NCBI GenBank assembly: GCA_017399305.1 | Contig: JAFQDK010000004.1 | Location: 1 to 53,361 of the forward strand | Length of the DNA: 53,361 bases | Reading direction: 5' to 3' | Source: Clostridia bacterium | Lineage (GTDB): Bacteria; Bacillota; Clostridia; Oscillospirales; CAG-272 | Shown: positions 6,849 through 15,213 of the stretch, in pieces | Layout of the letters: each line of letters begins with the position of its first letter | How positions within the stretch are numbered: position 1 is the first letter of the stretch | Made by a program: the position numbers and the translations under genes | The notes under the pieces: generated by a model | Database searches by the model: none | Told to the model about the DNA's origin: nothing | The model's input: only the letters and a program-made list of their open reading frames with translations

Positions 6849-6880
6849 AAAAGTCGGCTCAAAAAGAGCCGACTTTTTTA
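6849..6880. terminator. Terminator between hup and rqcP
   Basis: A perfect 12-bp stem (AAAAGTCGGCTC / GAGCCGACTTTT) with an AAAAA loop, located 13 bases after the hup stop on the minus strand. Minus-strand read-out ends in TTTTGATTT, which is only a moderate U-run. Confidence 0.75.
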
Positions 6881-6892
6881 AACAAAATTAAA

Positions 6893-7165
6893 TTAGTTAA
6901 CCTTGTCCTTGAATGCCTTGCCAGCAGAAAATGCAGGATACTTAGAAGCTGCAATCTTGATGGTTTCTCCAGTCTTGGGGTTTCTGCCCTCACGAGCTGC
7001 ACGGGTCTTGGTCTCGAAAGTACCAAAGCCAACGAGCTGAACCTTCTCGCCGTTTGCAAGTGCGTTCTCGATTGCGCCGATGGTAGCTGCGAGAGCTGCC
7101 TCAGCATCCTTCTTCTTAAGACCAGCTTCCTTAACGATAGCTTCAATAAGTTCTGTCTTGTTCAT
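6893..7165 (-). CDS. hup: HU family DNA-binding protein
   Basis: Histone-like nucleoid protein that binds and bends DNA as a dimer. The 90-residue sequence is canonical: MNKTELIEAIVKEAGLKK at the N-terminus, VQLVGFGTFE (about 42-51), the beta-arm tip GRNPKTGE with the intercalating proline (about 60-67) and a C-terminal PAFSAGKAFKD. It has its own promoter (7228-7256), a roughly 60-base leader with an AAAGGA ribosome site, and a terminator, so it is mainly a single-gene unit placed between mazG and rqcP, a position commonly seen in Clostridia but not in Bacillus. Confidence 0.97.
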   Translation of the reverse strand: MNKTELIEAIVKEAGLKKKDAEAALAATIGAIENALANGEKVQLVGFGTFETKTRAAREGRNPKTGETIKIAASKYPAFSAGKAFKDKVN

Positions 7166-7227
7166 AATCTTTTATCCTTTCAAAAATGAAATCGTTCTTT
7201 CTGGCAACAATTGCCTCTTTCATAGTT

Positions 7228-7256
7228 ATTGTATCACTTGTATTTGTATAATTCAA
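7228..7256 (-). promoter_or_regulatory. Housekeeping promoter of hup
   Basis: Minus-strand TTGAAT (7251-7256), a 17-bp spacer and TACAAT (7228-7233), a near-consensus sigma-A promoter about 60 bases upstream of the hup ATG. Confidence 0.75.
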
Positions 7257-7307
7257 GTATTTTTCGCAAAAAAACGTGTTCTAAAACGGTTTTTTTATGC
7301 ATTTTCA

Positions 7308-8108
7308 CTATTTTTCTTCGGTTTTTGCCTTGTCCCAGTATTCGTCAAGCTCAGAAAGCGAAAGTTCTTCCATACTCTTTCCGTCAGCAATAACTCCCTT
7401 TTCCACTTTTGAAAAACGCGATATAAATTTATTTGTTGCTTTGGTGAGTGCAAGCTCTGCGGATATTCCGTATTTGCGCGCAGTGTTTACCACGGCAAAA
7501 AGCAGATCGCCAAGCTCCTCCTCGCGATGTGCGTCATCCGCTGTGAGAAACTCCTGTGTCTCCTCGGTTATCTTCTTTGCGGCATCTTCTGCCGTTTCAA
7601 AATCAAATCCGACCTTTGCCGCTTTTTTACCTACTTTCTCAGCGCGCATAAGCGCAGGGAGCGGCTTTGGTACGCTTTCAAGCGTGGATGTTACGGTATC
7701 GCGATGCTTTTCCTTTGCCTTTAATTTTTCCCAGTTTACAAGCACTTCATCCGAAGTATCTGCAACAGTATCGGCAAACACATGCGGATGACGGTAGATA
7801 AGCTTTTTGACAACGCCGTCTGTTACATCGTCGATGTCAAATCCGCCTTCTTCTTTATCTATCTGTGCATGAAATACGACCTGCATCATAACATCACCGA
7901 GTTCTTCGCAAAGAAGCTCCTTGCTGCCAAGGTCGATTCCTTCTACCACCTCATATGTTTCGTCAATGAAGTTCTGGCGTATGCTTTCGTGCGTCTGCTC
8001 CATATCCCACGGGCATCCACCCGGAGCACGAAGGATCTCCATCACATCGCACAGGTCATAAAAGTCATAGCGCGTTTTATTGAGTAATGCTTTTTTCTTG
8101 TCTGTCAT
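7308..8108 (-). CDS. mazG: Nucleoside triphosphate pyrophosphohydrolase MazG
   Basis: Hydrolyses NTPs/dNTPs to monophosphates and pyrophosphate, for nucleotide-pool cleaning. The 266 residues hold two MazG repeats: the first with GGCPWDMEQTH (about 31-41), DETYEVVEGI and EELGDVMMQVVFHAQ, the second with EETQEFL and EELGDLLFAVVN (about 195-215), giving the metal-binding EExxE/ExxD pattern. Bacillus YabN fuses this domain to a tetrapyrrole methylase; that domain is absent here. The start is one base after the stop of the flippase gene (TAAAATG), so the two are coupled. A weak hairpin flanked by A/T runs (about 7268-7297) may end the transcript before hup. Confidence 0.94.
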   Translation of the reverse strand: MTDKKKALLNKTRYDFYDLCDVMEILRAPGGCPWDMEQTHESIRQNFIDETYEVVEGIDLGSKELLCEELGDVMMQVVFHAQIDKEEGGFDIDDVTDGVVKKLIYRHPHVFADTVADTSDEVLVNWEKLKAKEKHRDTVTSTLESVPKPLPALMRAEKVGKKAAKVGFDFETAEDAAKKITEETQEFLTADDAHREEELGDLLFAVVNTARKYGISAELALTKATNKFISRFSKVEKGVIADGKSMEELSLSELDEYWDKAKTEEK

Positions 8109-8109
8109 T

Positions 8110-9834
8110 TTATTTCACCAATTTAAGCTTTGTAAGTATGCCGTAGAGCTTTTTACCTGCCGGGATAAACTCAAAATCGTCTTTTTCAAGTGCGCCGAGG
8201 AGCAATATTGCCACTACATATACCACAGCCGCCGCACCGATAGCAAAGATCGTGACTATCTTCAAATTGGATATTACCATTGAAACAAGCTCATACGCGC
8301 CGAATGCCGCACCGCCGCAAAGCGCCGCCGCGACAAGGGGCTTGAGGAATACCTTGCCTACGCTTGGACGGAAATTTGCATACTTTGCACAGAAGTAGAA
8401 GTTGCAGATAACAACGATAATGTAGCAGATATCGGTTGAAATAGGCGCACCGTAAATTCCGACACTCTCATTTCCGATAAGCAAATAGCTTGCAAGAACC
8501 TTTGCAACAGCGCCAATAAGCATTGAGATAAGGGGCAGATAAGGTCTCTTGTTTGCCTGCAATATCGAGTTTGTTATCGAAAGCATACATACAAGGAATG
8601 AGGACACTGCAAGAATTGCAAGAAGAGGTGCCGCAAGCGAAGCAGACGAGGTTTCTGCGTTGATATACGACATGAACATGGGGTCACTGAGAAGCTCGCT
8701 ACCTTCTGCGGTATACTTATCAAGCAGACTTGCACCGCCGTAAATCAGCGAAAGTATCGGCTCGGCAAGCACTGCCATGCCAACAGTGCATGGCATGGAA
8801 AGAATTGCCGCGGTCTTGAGCGACGATGTTATAACATTCTTGGTACGCTGCTCATCCTTCTGCACGATAAGTGCACTTATCATGGGAACCAGCGAATATC
8901 CGATAGGATAAACAAGCACAGGGATAAGGTTAAACATGGGTACCGCAAGCGTTGTATAGTTGCCATATAGTGCCGCTGCGCCTTTTGAGGTAAAGCCTAT
9001 AGACTGAAGCTGACGCGAAATAACCGTAAGGTCAATAAGATTTGCGAGTGACATTACCGAGGAGGAAAGTGTCACAGGGATAGCCATGACAACAAGCTCC
9101 TTGAGCAATGCCTTTGTGCTGTCGGTTGCCATTGTATAGCTGTTTTCAAGCTCGTATTCGGCATTGACCTTGGATGTATTGTAAAGTAGCTTTGTTATCC
9201 AGATAAAGCCCATGCCACAAAGCACGCCAATGGTAAGTCCGAAGATAGTCCATGCCGCAGTAATCTCAAGAGAATCGCCACGCGCAATCGACCAGTTTGC
9301 AAGGAGGATACCTATGAGCAGTTTTCCAAGCGATTCAAGAAGCTGGGAAACTGCGGTAGGCCACATTACCTGATGTCCCTGAAAATATCCGCGGAACGCA
9401 CTGGTAAGGCATACAAAGAAAAGCGTTGGAGCTATTGCCATTATACAATACTTTGACTCGGGAATCTCGGTGACAGTATTGGCAAAGAAGCCTGCGCCAA
9501 AGAACAGCGCCAGAGTGCCGACCGAACCTATGACAAAGAATACGACAAACGCGATTCTCATTATCTTCTTGACCTGATTGAAGTTGCCGGCAGCTCTGCT
9601 GCGCGAAACCATATATGATATTGCAACTGGAAGTCCTGCGGTTGATATCATGAAAAACGTGGTGTAAATTGTATACGCCGCGTTGAAATATCCCATGCCG
9701 TCATCGCCGAGAATATCATGCAGCGGTATTTTAAACAACAGGCCTATAGCCTTTACCAAAATGTTTGAAATGGTGAGAATAAGCACACCGTTTACAAACA
9801 TTTTAGTGCTTGTTTTTTGTGTCGTGTTACTCAA
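8110..9834 (-). CDS. SpoVB/YabM-like polysaccharide or lipid II flippase (MOP superfamily)
   Basis: Multi-pass inner-membrane transporter (574 residues, about 14 predicted helices) of the MATE/oligosaccharide flippase superfamily. Members include SpoVB (cortex precursor), YtgP and YabM. The N-terminal helix region ISNILVKAIGLLFKIPLHDILGDDGMGYFNAAYTIY is the classic SpoVB signature (cited in parts: KIPL, GDDGMGYFNAAY), and GLPVAISYMVS and FRGYFQGHQVMWPTAVSQLLE follow. Position before mazG matches Bacillus yabM-yabN. Substrate, spore cortex lipid II or another undecaprenyl-linked glycan, cannot be decided. It lies 14 bases downstream of the uridine-kinase-like gene and is probably cotranscribed with it. 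Confidence 0.88.
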   Translation of the reverse strand: MSNTTQKTSTKMFVNGVLILTISNILVKAIGLLFKIPLHDILGDDGMGYFNAAYTIYTTFFMISTAGLPVAISYMVSRSRAAGNFNQVKKIMRIAFVVFFVIGSVGTLALFFGAGFFANTVTEIPESKYCIMAIAPTLFFVCLTSAFRGYFQGHQVMWPTAVSQLLESLGKLLIGILLANWSIARGDSLEITAAWTIFGLTIGVLCGMGFIWITKLLYNTSKVNAEYELENSYTMATDSTKALLKELVVMAIPVTLSSSVMSLANLIDLTVISRQLQSIGFTSKGAAALYGNYTTLAVPMFNLIPVLVYPIGYSLVPMISALIVQKDEQRTKNVITSSLKTAAILSMPCTVGMAVLAEPILSLIYGGASLLDKYTAEGSELLSDPMFMSYINAETSSASLAAPLLAILAVSSFLVCMLSITNSILQANKRPYLPLISMLIGAVAKVLASYLLIGNESVGIYGAPISTDICYIIVVICNFYFCAKYANFRPSVGKVFLKPLVAAALCGGAAFGAYELVSMVISNLKIVTIFAIGAAAVVYVVAILLLGALEKDDFEFIPAGKKLYGILTKLKLVK

Positions 9835-9848
9835 AACTTTTTTCTCCT

Positions 9849-10751
9849 TTAGCCTATGAATTCGCGAAAAACAGAGCCGGCAGGAATAAATTTTTTATCA
9901 ATTGTCGGGATATTTTCAAGTTTTTTTATCAACTTTTCTGCCTGCGGTTTATATTTGCTGTTATCGGATACGCCGCAAAGCAGAGGAAGTACAAGTGGTT
10001 TTATCACGCTGACCTCGTATGCAAAAGACGAGTCAATGCGACTGTGGCAACCGCCGATGTTGGGGTAGATATGCTCATCCTCATTTTTGCATACGCTCTC
10101 CCATATTGACAGTGTGAACTCTGCATCGGCACCGCGTGTGCGAGCATCGCGCACAAGGCGGCGCATGAGGCGAAGCTCACGCGGCAAAAATTCTGTATCG
10201 CCACACTGCACACTATCCTCAACCGAGATAAACAGCGAGGTGAACGCATGCGTGCTGAGATACTTTGTAAGTTCGGGATAAACTGCCTGTATTCCCTCAA
10301 ACAGAAATACATCGCCATCGGTAATATTTATCTCCTCATAACCGATGCGGCGGCCTTCTTTAAAATCAAACTTTGGCAATATAGCTTTACCGCCGTCATC
10401 AATATCCGCAATAACTTTGCCGAAAAGCTCAAGGTCGATTGTAGACGGCGAATCATAATCAAGCGGTTCGCCGCGCGACTTTGCACGTTCAACAAGCACA
10501 TTGCGGTCAAAATAAAAATCATCTATAGAGATGCTGTGCAATTCTTTACCAAGCTTTTTAAAATCATCGTCAAGTATCCGCGCCGTTGTTGTCTTTCCGG
10601 AGCAAGTCGGACCGCAAAGCGTAATGATTCTGCCGCCCGCCATGGATAATTCGCACGCGGCTTTCACATCCGAAAGATACTCGCTTTCACATGCATCTAC
10701 ATAATTCTTTATTTCCTCATCTGAGGAAAAATGAAGTTTTGCCTGTTTCAA
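9849..10751 (-). CDS. Uridine kinase / phosphoribulokinase-like P-loop kinase
   Basis: Cytoplasmic kinase of the uridine kinase-like family, 300 residues. The P-loop is GPTCSGKTT (residues 47-55); SIDDFYFDR (about 75-83) matches the substrate-binding aspartate motif of uridine kinases, and DVFLFEGIQAVYPEL is the Walker-B-like strand. The N-terminal 40 residues and a longer C-terminus differ from the roughly 210-residue housekeeping Udk, so substrate is uncertain. The start codon is TTG: AAGGAG lies 6 bases upstream of it at 10757-10762, and no ATG fits. The promoter side of the gene is taken up by a repeat element (10768-10933), so its transcription may come from hemZ upstream. Confidence 0.8.
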   Translation of the reverse strand: MKQAKLHFSSDEEIKNYVDACESEYLSDVKAACELSMAGGRIITLCGPTCSGKTTTARILDDDFKKLGKELHSISIDDFYFDRNVLVERAKSRGEPLDYDSPSTIDLELFGKVIADIDDGGKAILPKFDFKEGRRIGYEEINITDGDVFLFEGIQAVYPELTKYLSTHAFTSLFISVEDSVQCGDTEFLPRELRLMRRLVRDARTRGADAEFTLSIWESVCKNEDEHIYPNIGGCHSRIDSSFAYEVSVIKPLVLPLLCGVSDNSKYKPQAEKLIKKLENIPTIDKKFIPAGSVFREFIG

Positions 10752-10767
10752 TGTTTACTCCTTCTGC

Positions 10768-10933
10768 AAGATAAATTAATGTTTACGCGTTGAAAATTGG
10801 AAACCAAAAACCGTAGGGCGGGGGCTTGCTCCCGCCGCCTGTACAACATCTACTGGAGGCTTACGGCGGGAGATAAACCCCCGCCCTACAATGTTTGTGC
10901 GTCGCCATTACTCACATAAACCATAATTTATCT
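10768..10933. repeat. MITE-like intergenic element with AGATAAATTA inverted ends
   Basis: The left end (AGATAAATTAATGTTTACG, from 10769) and the right end read inward (AGATAAATTATGGTTTATG, from 10933) match at 17 of the first 21 bases. Inside lies a GC-rich palindrome (10812-10888) homologous to bases 1-62 of the window. The element fills the entire hemZ-kinase gap. Its right edge overlaps the hemZ stop codon (TAG, 10932-10934). No transposase is encoded. Confidence 0.65.
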
Positions 10934-12428
10934 ACTTATCAAAAAACTCAAAGACTCTGGCTATGTATGACGGTGTATCTTCATCGCCCTTTAGGATTTT
11001 TTCCAAGTCTCTTACATATTCGTATGGATATTTGGGAGCAAATATGCGTTTCATACGGCGTTCGCCGTTTTCATCAAATTCAACAAGCTTTGTCACGGCA
11101 CCTGCTCCTGCACCGAAGATGGAATGAAGCTCCTCCATCATGTAGATATTATACATGCACTCACTGCCCATCTTGGCATAACCCACATTTTCAAGATTGC
11201 CGACAGCATTCTTCTGGCGATACATATAATATGGCTTATATCCCGCATTTGCAAGCATGAGCTGTGAATACTGTATGCACTTTGCCGCAGACGGAACATC
11301 CGGTACAAACGGCTCTCCGTCAGGCTTAGAGAGTGCCGCCGCACGCTTGAAACAGAATGTATGAACGGTTATATTCGACGGGTCAAGCGCGACTATACGC
11401 TCAAGCGAGCTTGAAAACTTTTTAAAATCATCGCCGGGAAGTCCGACAATGAGATCGGTATTGATATCACGGATGCCGGCATTCTTTGCGATTTCATATG
11501 CCTTGAAAAAATCATCAGAGGTATGCTTTCTTCCAATGTTTTCAAGCACGTTGTCGGCAAGCGTCTGCGGATTCACACTGACGCGCGTTACGCCGAATTC
11601 TTTGGCGATACGCATTTTCTCAGGAGTGATAGTGTCAGGTCTGCCTGCCTCAAGCGTAAACTCATCAAGAGTGGTAACATCAATACACGCGGCAACGGTA
11701 GAAAGCAGTTTTCTGAGTTGGCGCGCGCCAAGCGTTGTCGGCGTTCCGCCGCCTATGTATACGGTGACTACGCGCTTACCAAGTGCCTTTATGGTGGCAA
11801 ACACATTTTTTATATCCTTGACAAGCAAAGTCAAATAATCGTCAAGCATAGAAAGCATCTTCTGCGATGCCGAAACAAACGAACAGTATGCACACCTTGT
11901 AGGGCAAAACGGTATCGAGATATACACACTGCAACCGTTTTTATCCATATTTTTGGTGAGTTTAAGTTCGGTCTGCGCGACCTGTGTTGCAAGGAATGCT
12001 TTTTTAGGATTTAAAAAATACTCCGTTGCAAGCAGCTTACGCGTTTTCATAACGCCATAGCCATCCTCAAGATACTGTGCTGCAACCTTTGTCGGGCGAA
12101 CACCTGTGAGAAGTCCCCACGGTGAAATATATCCGAAAAATTCCTTTGCCGCGATTGTCATTGCATGACCGGATGCCATTTTACGCACGCGCTCCTTGGG
12201 GAATATCTCGGAAAAAGGAATAAAGCACTCTGCCTCACATTTTTTATCTCCAAGGCGTATGGAAGCGCGCGAAAAAATGCCGTCCTCTTTATCAACAACG
12301 ACAAAATTCACAACCGGTACACCATCGCCCTCTACCTCATCCTCGGCAAACTTTGCGCCGGGGAAGTATATAAGGCACAGCGTCTGCGCATAGTACCTGT
12401 TTAAATTTCCCTCTATGTTTAAAATCAT
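10932..12428 (-). CDS. hemZ: Coproporphyrinogen dehydrogenase HemZ-like radical SAM protein
   Basis: Radical S-adenosylmethionine enzyme of the HemN/HemZ family, 498 residues. The iron-sulfur site CPTRCAYCSF gives Cys175, Cys179 and Cys182 (CxxxCxxC), followed by VYIGGGTPTTL and the EAGRPDTIT and VSVNPQT motifs of the TIM barrel. The 165-residue N-terminal extension is typical of the clostridial HemZ subfamily. HemZ was named for oxygen-independent coproporphyrinogen III oxidation, but many HemN-like proteins are haem chaperones or of unknown role, and no other haem gene is present, so function is tentative. The relA-dtd-hemZ order is conserved in Clostridia. The stop codon lies at the edge of a repeat element. 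Confidence 0.85.
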   Translation of the reverse strand: MILNIEGNLNRYYAQTLCLIYFPGAKFAEDEVEGDGVPVVNFVVVDKEDGIFSRASIRLGDKKCEAECFIPFSEIFPKERVRKMASGHAMTIAAKEFFGYISPWGLLTGVRPTKVAAQYLEDGYGVMKTRKLLATEYFLNPKKAFLATQVAQTELKLTKNMDKNGCSVYISIPFCPTRCAYCSFVSASQKMLSMLDDYLTLLVKDIKNVFATIKALGKRVVTVYIGGGTPTTLGARQLRKLLSTVAACIDVTTLDEFTLEAGRPDTITPEKMRIAKEFGVTRVSVNPQTLADNVLENIGRKHTSDDFFKAYEIAKNAGIRDINTDLIVGLPGDDFKKFSSSLERIVALDPSNITVHTFCFKRAAALSKPDGEPFVPDVPSAAKCIQYSQLMLANAGYKPYYMYRQKNAVGNLENVGYAKMGSECMYNIYMMEELHSIFGAGAGAVTKLVEFDENGERRMKRIFAPKYPYEYVRDLEKILKGDEDTPSYIARVFEFFDK

Positions 12429-12437
12429 GATTATTGT

Positions 12438-12507
12438 GTAAAATCAGAGTTTATTTCACTAAAGGTCCCCTTTAGACAAGGGAGGCTTATAAACTCTAAT
12501 TTATCTT
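12438..12507. repeat. Short intergenic element with AAATTAGAGTTTAT inverted ends
   Basis: Left end AAATCAGAGTTTAT and right end, read inward from 12507, AGATAAATTAGAGTTTAT face each other. Between them lies a hairpin-rich core (AAAGGTCCCCTTT, then CAAGGGAGGC). It occupies most of the 80 bp between dtd and hemZ and starts two bases after the dtd stop codon on the minus strand. The element is related by its ends to those at 10768-10933, 2118-2178 and 53208 onward. Confidence 0.55.
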
Positions 12508-12508
12508 C

Positions 12509-12961
12509 CTACTTATTCCAGATTTTTGAATCCATCAGGATTGTTACAGGGCCGTCGGCGTGAAGCTCTATCTGCATATCCGCGCCGAAAACCCCGTTTT
12601 GTACGGGAACGCCCTCTTTTTCAACACATTTTGAAAAACACTCATAAAGCGGCTCTGCCACGCTCGGATGTGCCGCAGGAGTAAATGACGGGCGGTTGCC
12701 GTGCGAAACATCAGCACCAAGTGTAAAGTTTGATACAACAAGCACACTGCCCGAAACATCCTTTACAGAAAGGTTCATTTTATCGTTTTCATCGGTGAAA
12801 ATGCGAAGCTTTGAAATCTTGGCGGCGAGAATCTCTGCATCCTTTTCGCTATCGCCGTCAACGACTCCCAAAAGCACAAAAAGCCCTTTTTCACACTTGC
12901 CTGCCTGCACGCCGTCAGCAATAACAGACGCAGACGCGGCTCTTTGAATTACAGCTATCAT
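12509..12961 (-). CDS. dtd: D-aminoacyl-tRNA deacylase
   Basis: Removes D-amino acids (and glycine) mischarged on tRNA; acts as a dimer in the cytoplasm. The 150-residue length is standard. Motifs: MIAVIQRA at the N-terminus, SNFTLGADVSHGNRPSFTPAA (about 77-97; usually SQFTL...GRRPSF) and the active-site Gly-cisPro motif DGPVTI near residue 136. The ATG overlaps the relA stop by 4 bases, so translation is coupled to relA. A short repeat element follows directly after the stop. Confidence 0.95.
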   Translation of the reverse strand: MIAVIQRAASASVIADGVQAGKCEKGLFVLLGVVDGDSEKDAEILAAKISKLRIFTDENDKMNLSVKDVSGSVLVVSNFTLGADVSHGNRPSFTPAAHPSVAEPLYECFSKCVEKEGVPVQNGVFGADMQIELHADGPVTILMDSKIWNK

Positions 12962-15168
12962 TTTCCAAATCCTCTTGTAACCGAAACAACGCTCGGAACT
13001 CTCTTAAGTCTTGACACAATGGAGTTATAATGCGCGGTGTTTTTACAACCGACTGTAAGGTTGATGAGCATATTGTCATCGCCCTTCTTCTGCGTGTTTA
13101 TCTGAAGCAGAGATACCTTCATATCTGCAAGCGCGGTTGTGATCTCTGCAAGCAGAGTAATTGAGTTTTCACAATAGAGGATAACAAGTGCCTCATAAAT
13201 ATCCGAGGTGCTCTCCTCTACTGCGCTGTACTCCCAGTGCGCGCTGATAAAGCGGTCTCGCGATTCCTCGTTCTCCTGACCGCGAAGCACGTTTGGACAG
13301 TCTATCTTGTGAATGGACACGCCATATCCACGCGTGATAAATCCTATTATCTGATCGCCGGGGAGCGGATTGCAGCAATGCGCAAACTTAGTAACACAGC
13401 CGTCCTCACCGTCAACGACAACGCCACCCGATGCCTTGACCTTGCGCGTTGAGGCAAGCTTGACATCCTCGGCGGCAAGCGGCTCTGCCTTAACGGGCGT
13501 AAGCACGATACGGTCAAATTCATCGCGAAGCTTTGTGGCAATTTTTGAAAGCGGTATACCGCCATAACCCAGCATATTATAAAGATCATCCGCATTGCTC
13601 ATGCCGACACGCGCCGCAACATTTGATGCAATCTCGTTTCTCTGATCTGCGGTAAATGGGCGTCCGATACGGCGAAGCTCACGGTCTATATCCGCCTTGC
13701 CAAGCGCAATATTCTCATCACGCTTTTCCTTTTTGAACCACTGTCGTATCTTTGCACGTGCATCGCCTGTTTTAACGATACCAAGCCAGTCACGCGAAGG
13801 TCCTTTTGACGATGAAGATGTAAGAATCTCGATGATATCGCCTGTTTCAGGTGCACGGTCAATGGGAACTATGGTTCCGTTTATCTTGGCGCCGACCATC
13901 TTGTTGCCGACCGCCGAGTGAATTGCATATGCAAAGTCGATACAGGTTGAGCCCTGGGCAAGCACGATAACGTCGCCTTTAGGGGTAAAAACGTATGTTT
14001 CATGACGGAAGATGTCGATTTTGAACGCATCCATAAACTCGTCAGGGTCACGGGTATTATCCTCGATATCAAGCAAACGCGATACCCACTGAAGCTTTTC
14101 ATCAATGCTTTCAGCCGCGCTCTCGCCCGACTTATACTTCCAGTGTGCCGCAACACCGAACTCTGCGATATGGTGCATCTCATGGGTACGTATCTGCACC
14201 TCAAACGGAATACCCGACGAGCTCATTACACTTGTGTGCAACGAGCGGTAAAGGTTGGGCTTAGGTGTGGAAATATAGTCCTTGAAGCGTCCGGGAATAG
14301 AGTGGAACATCTCATGGATAAGTCCGAGCGCGGTATAACACTCAAGCTCGGTATCAACGATGATTCGAAGTGCATAGAAGTCGTATATGTCATCAAACTT
14401 CTTCTGCTGATTATACATCTTGTTATAAAGTGAATAAATGGACTTTACTCGTCCTTTAAGCTCAAACTTAATTCCGTTTTCGGTGAGCTTTTGTGCTATA
14501 GCGTCCTTAGCTTCCTTGAGAAGCGCGCGCGAAAAGCCGAAGCGCTCGTCAACGCGGTTCTTTACCTCTGCATATCCTATCGGGTCGAGGTAAGAAAGGC
14601 TGAGCTCCTCAAGCTCATGCTTGATAAGACTGATACCAAGACGGTGCGCAAGCGGCGCGTAGATATACATAGTTTCAAGCGCAATGGCACGCTGGCGGTC
14701 CGCCTTTTTCGCTGAGAGGGTACGCATATTGTGAAGTCGGTCACAAAGCTTTATAAAGATAACGCGGATATCCTTTGACATTGCAAGAAGCATCTTGCGG
14801 ATGTTCTCAATATTCTGCTCCTGCTTATCCTCGACATCAATAAGTACAAGCTTGGTAAGACCGTCAACCAGCATGGCAACATCCGCGCCGAAACGCTCTT
14901 TTATAATGTCAAGATTGGTCTTATCGGCACAGTCCTCCACTGTGTCATGCAAAAGCGCAGCACAGATAGAGTCGGTATCAAGTCCGAGAGATATTACATT
15001 TTCGGCAACGGCAATGGGGTGGGAAATATACGGTTCGCCGCTCTGTCGCTTTTGCCCTGCGTGAAGCTCGTCAGCATAGTTGAAAGCCTCTGTTATCTTC
15101 TCGCGATTATAATTTTTACCGCTCATATCAAGCGCGGTACAAAGTTGATTATACAGTTCTATTTCCAT
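12958..15168 (-). CDS. relA: Bifunctional (p)ppGpp synthetase/hydrolase RelA/SpoT family
   Basis: Makes and degrades the stringent-response alarmone. The 736-residue protein has the full long-RSH layout: HD hydrolase domain (SHPIAVAENV near 46, LLHDTVED near 72, LAHRLG near 155), synthetase domain with GRVKSIYSLYNKM (about 235-247) and YDFYALRIIVDT, and the RSLHTSVM and EIQIRT-type EVQIRTHEMH segments; then TGS (VFTPKGDVIVLAQGST, from about 393), a conserved-cysteine/zinc-finger region with HCCNPLPGD, and a C-terminal ACT domain (about 660-736). Intact hydrolase motifs argue for a bifunctional Rel. The ATG has no clear ribosome site. recJ lies 45 bp upstream on the same strand. Confidence 0.97.
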   Translation of the reverse strand: MEIELYNQLCTALDMSGKNYNREKITEAFNYADELHAGQKRQSGEPYISHPIAVAENVISLGLDTDSICAALLHDTVEDCADKTNLDIIKERFGADVAMLVDGLTKLVLIDVEDKQEQNIENIRKMLLAMSKDIRVIFIKLCDRLHNMRTLSAKKADRQRAIALETMYIYAPLAHRLGISLIKHELEELSLSYLDPIGYAEVKNRVDERFGFSRALLKEAKDAIAQKLTENGIKFELKGRVKSIYSLYNKMYNQQKKFDDIYDFYALRIIVDTELECYTALGLIHEMFHSIPGRFKDYISTPKPNLYRSLHTSVMSSSGIPFEVQIRTHEMHHIAEFGVAAHWKYKSGESAAESIDEKLQWVSRLLDIEDNTRDPDEFMDAFKIDIFRHETYVFTPKGDVIVLAQGSTCIDFAYAIHSAVGNKMVGAKINGTIVPIDRAPETGDIIEILTSSSSKGPSRDWLGIVKTGDARAKIRQWFKKEKRDENIALGKADIDRELRRIGRPFTADQRNEIASNVAARVGMSNADDLYNMLGYGGIPLSKIATKLRDEFDRIVLTPVKAEPLAAEDVKLASTRKVKASGGVVVDGEDGCVTKFAHCCNPLPGDQIIGFITRGYGVSIHKIDCPNVLRGQENEESRDRFISAHWEYSAVEESTSDIYEALVILYCENSITLLAEITTALADMKVSLLQINTQKKGDDNMLINLTVGCKNTAHYNSIVSRLKRVPSVVSVTRGFGK

Positions 15169-15213
15169 AAGTTAAATAAACGGTTTCAACCCTTTGATAA
15201 TTTAGTTTGGTCT

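Noticed and set aside
7261-7300. Strong terminator after mazG
   Set aside because: The A/T-flanked stem is imperfect; noted only as a weak candidate in the mazG entry.
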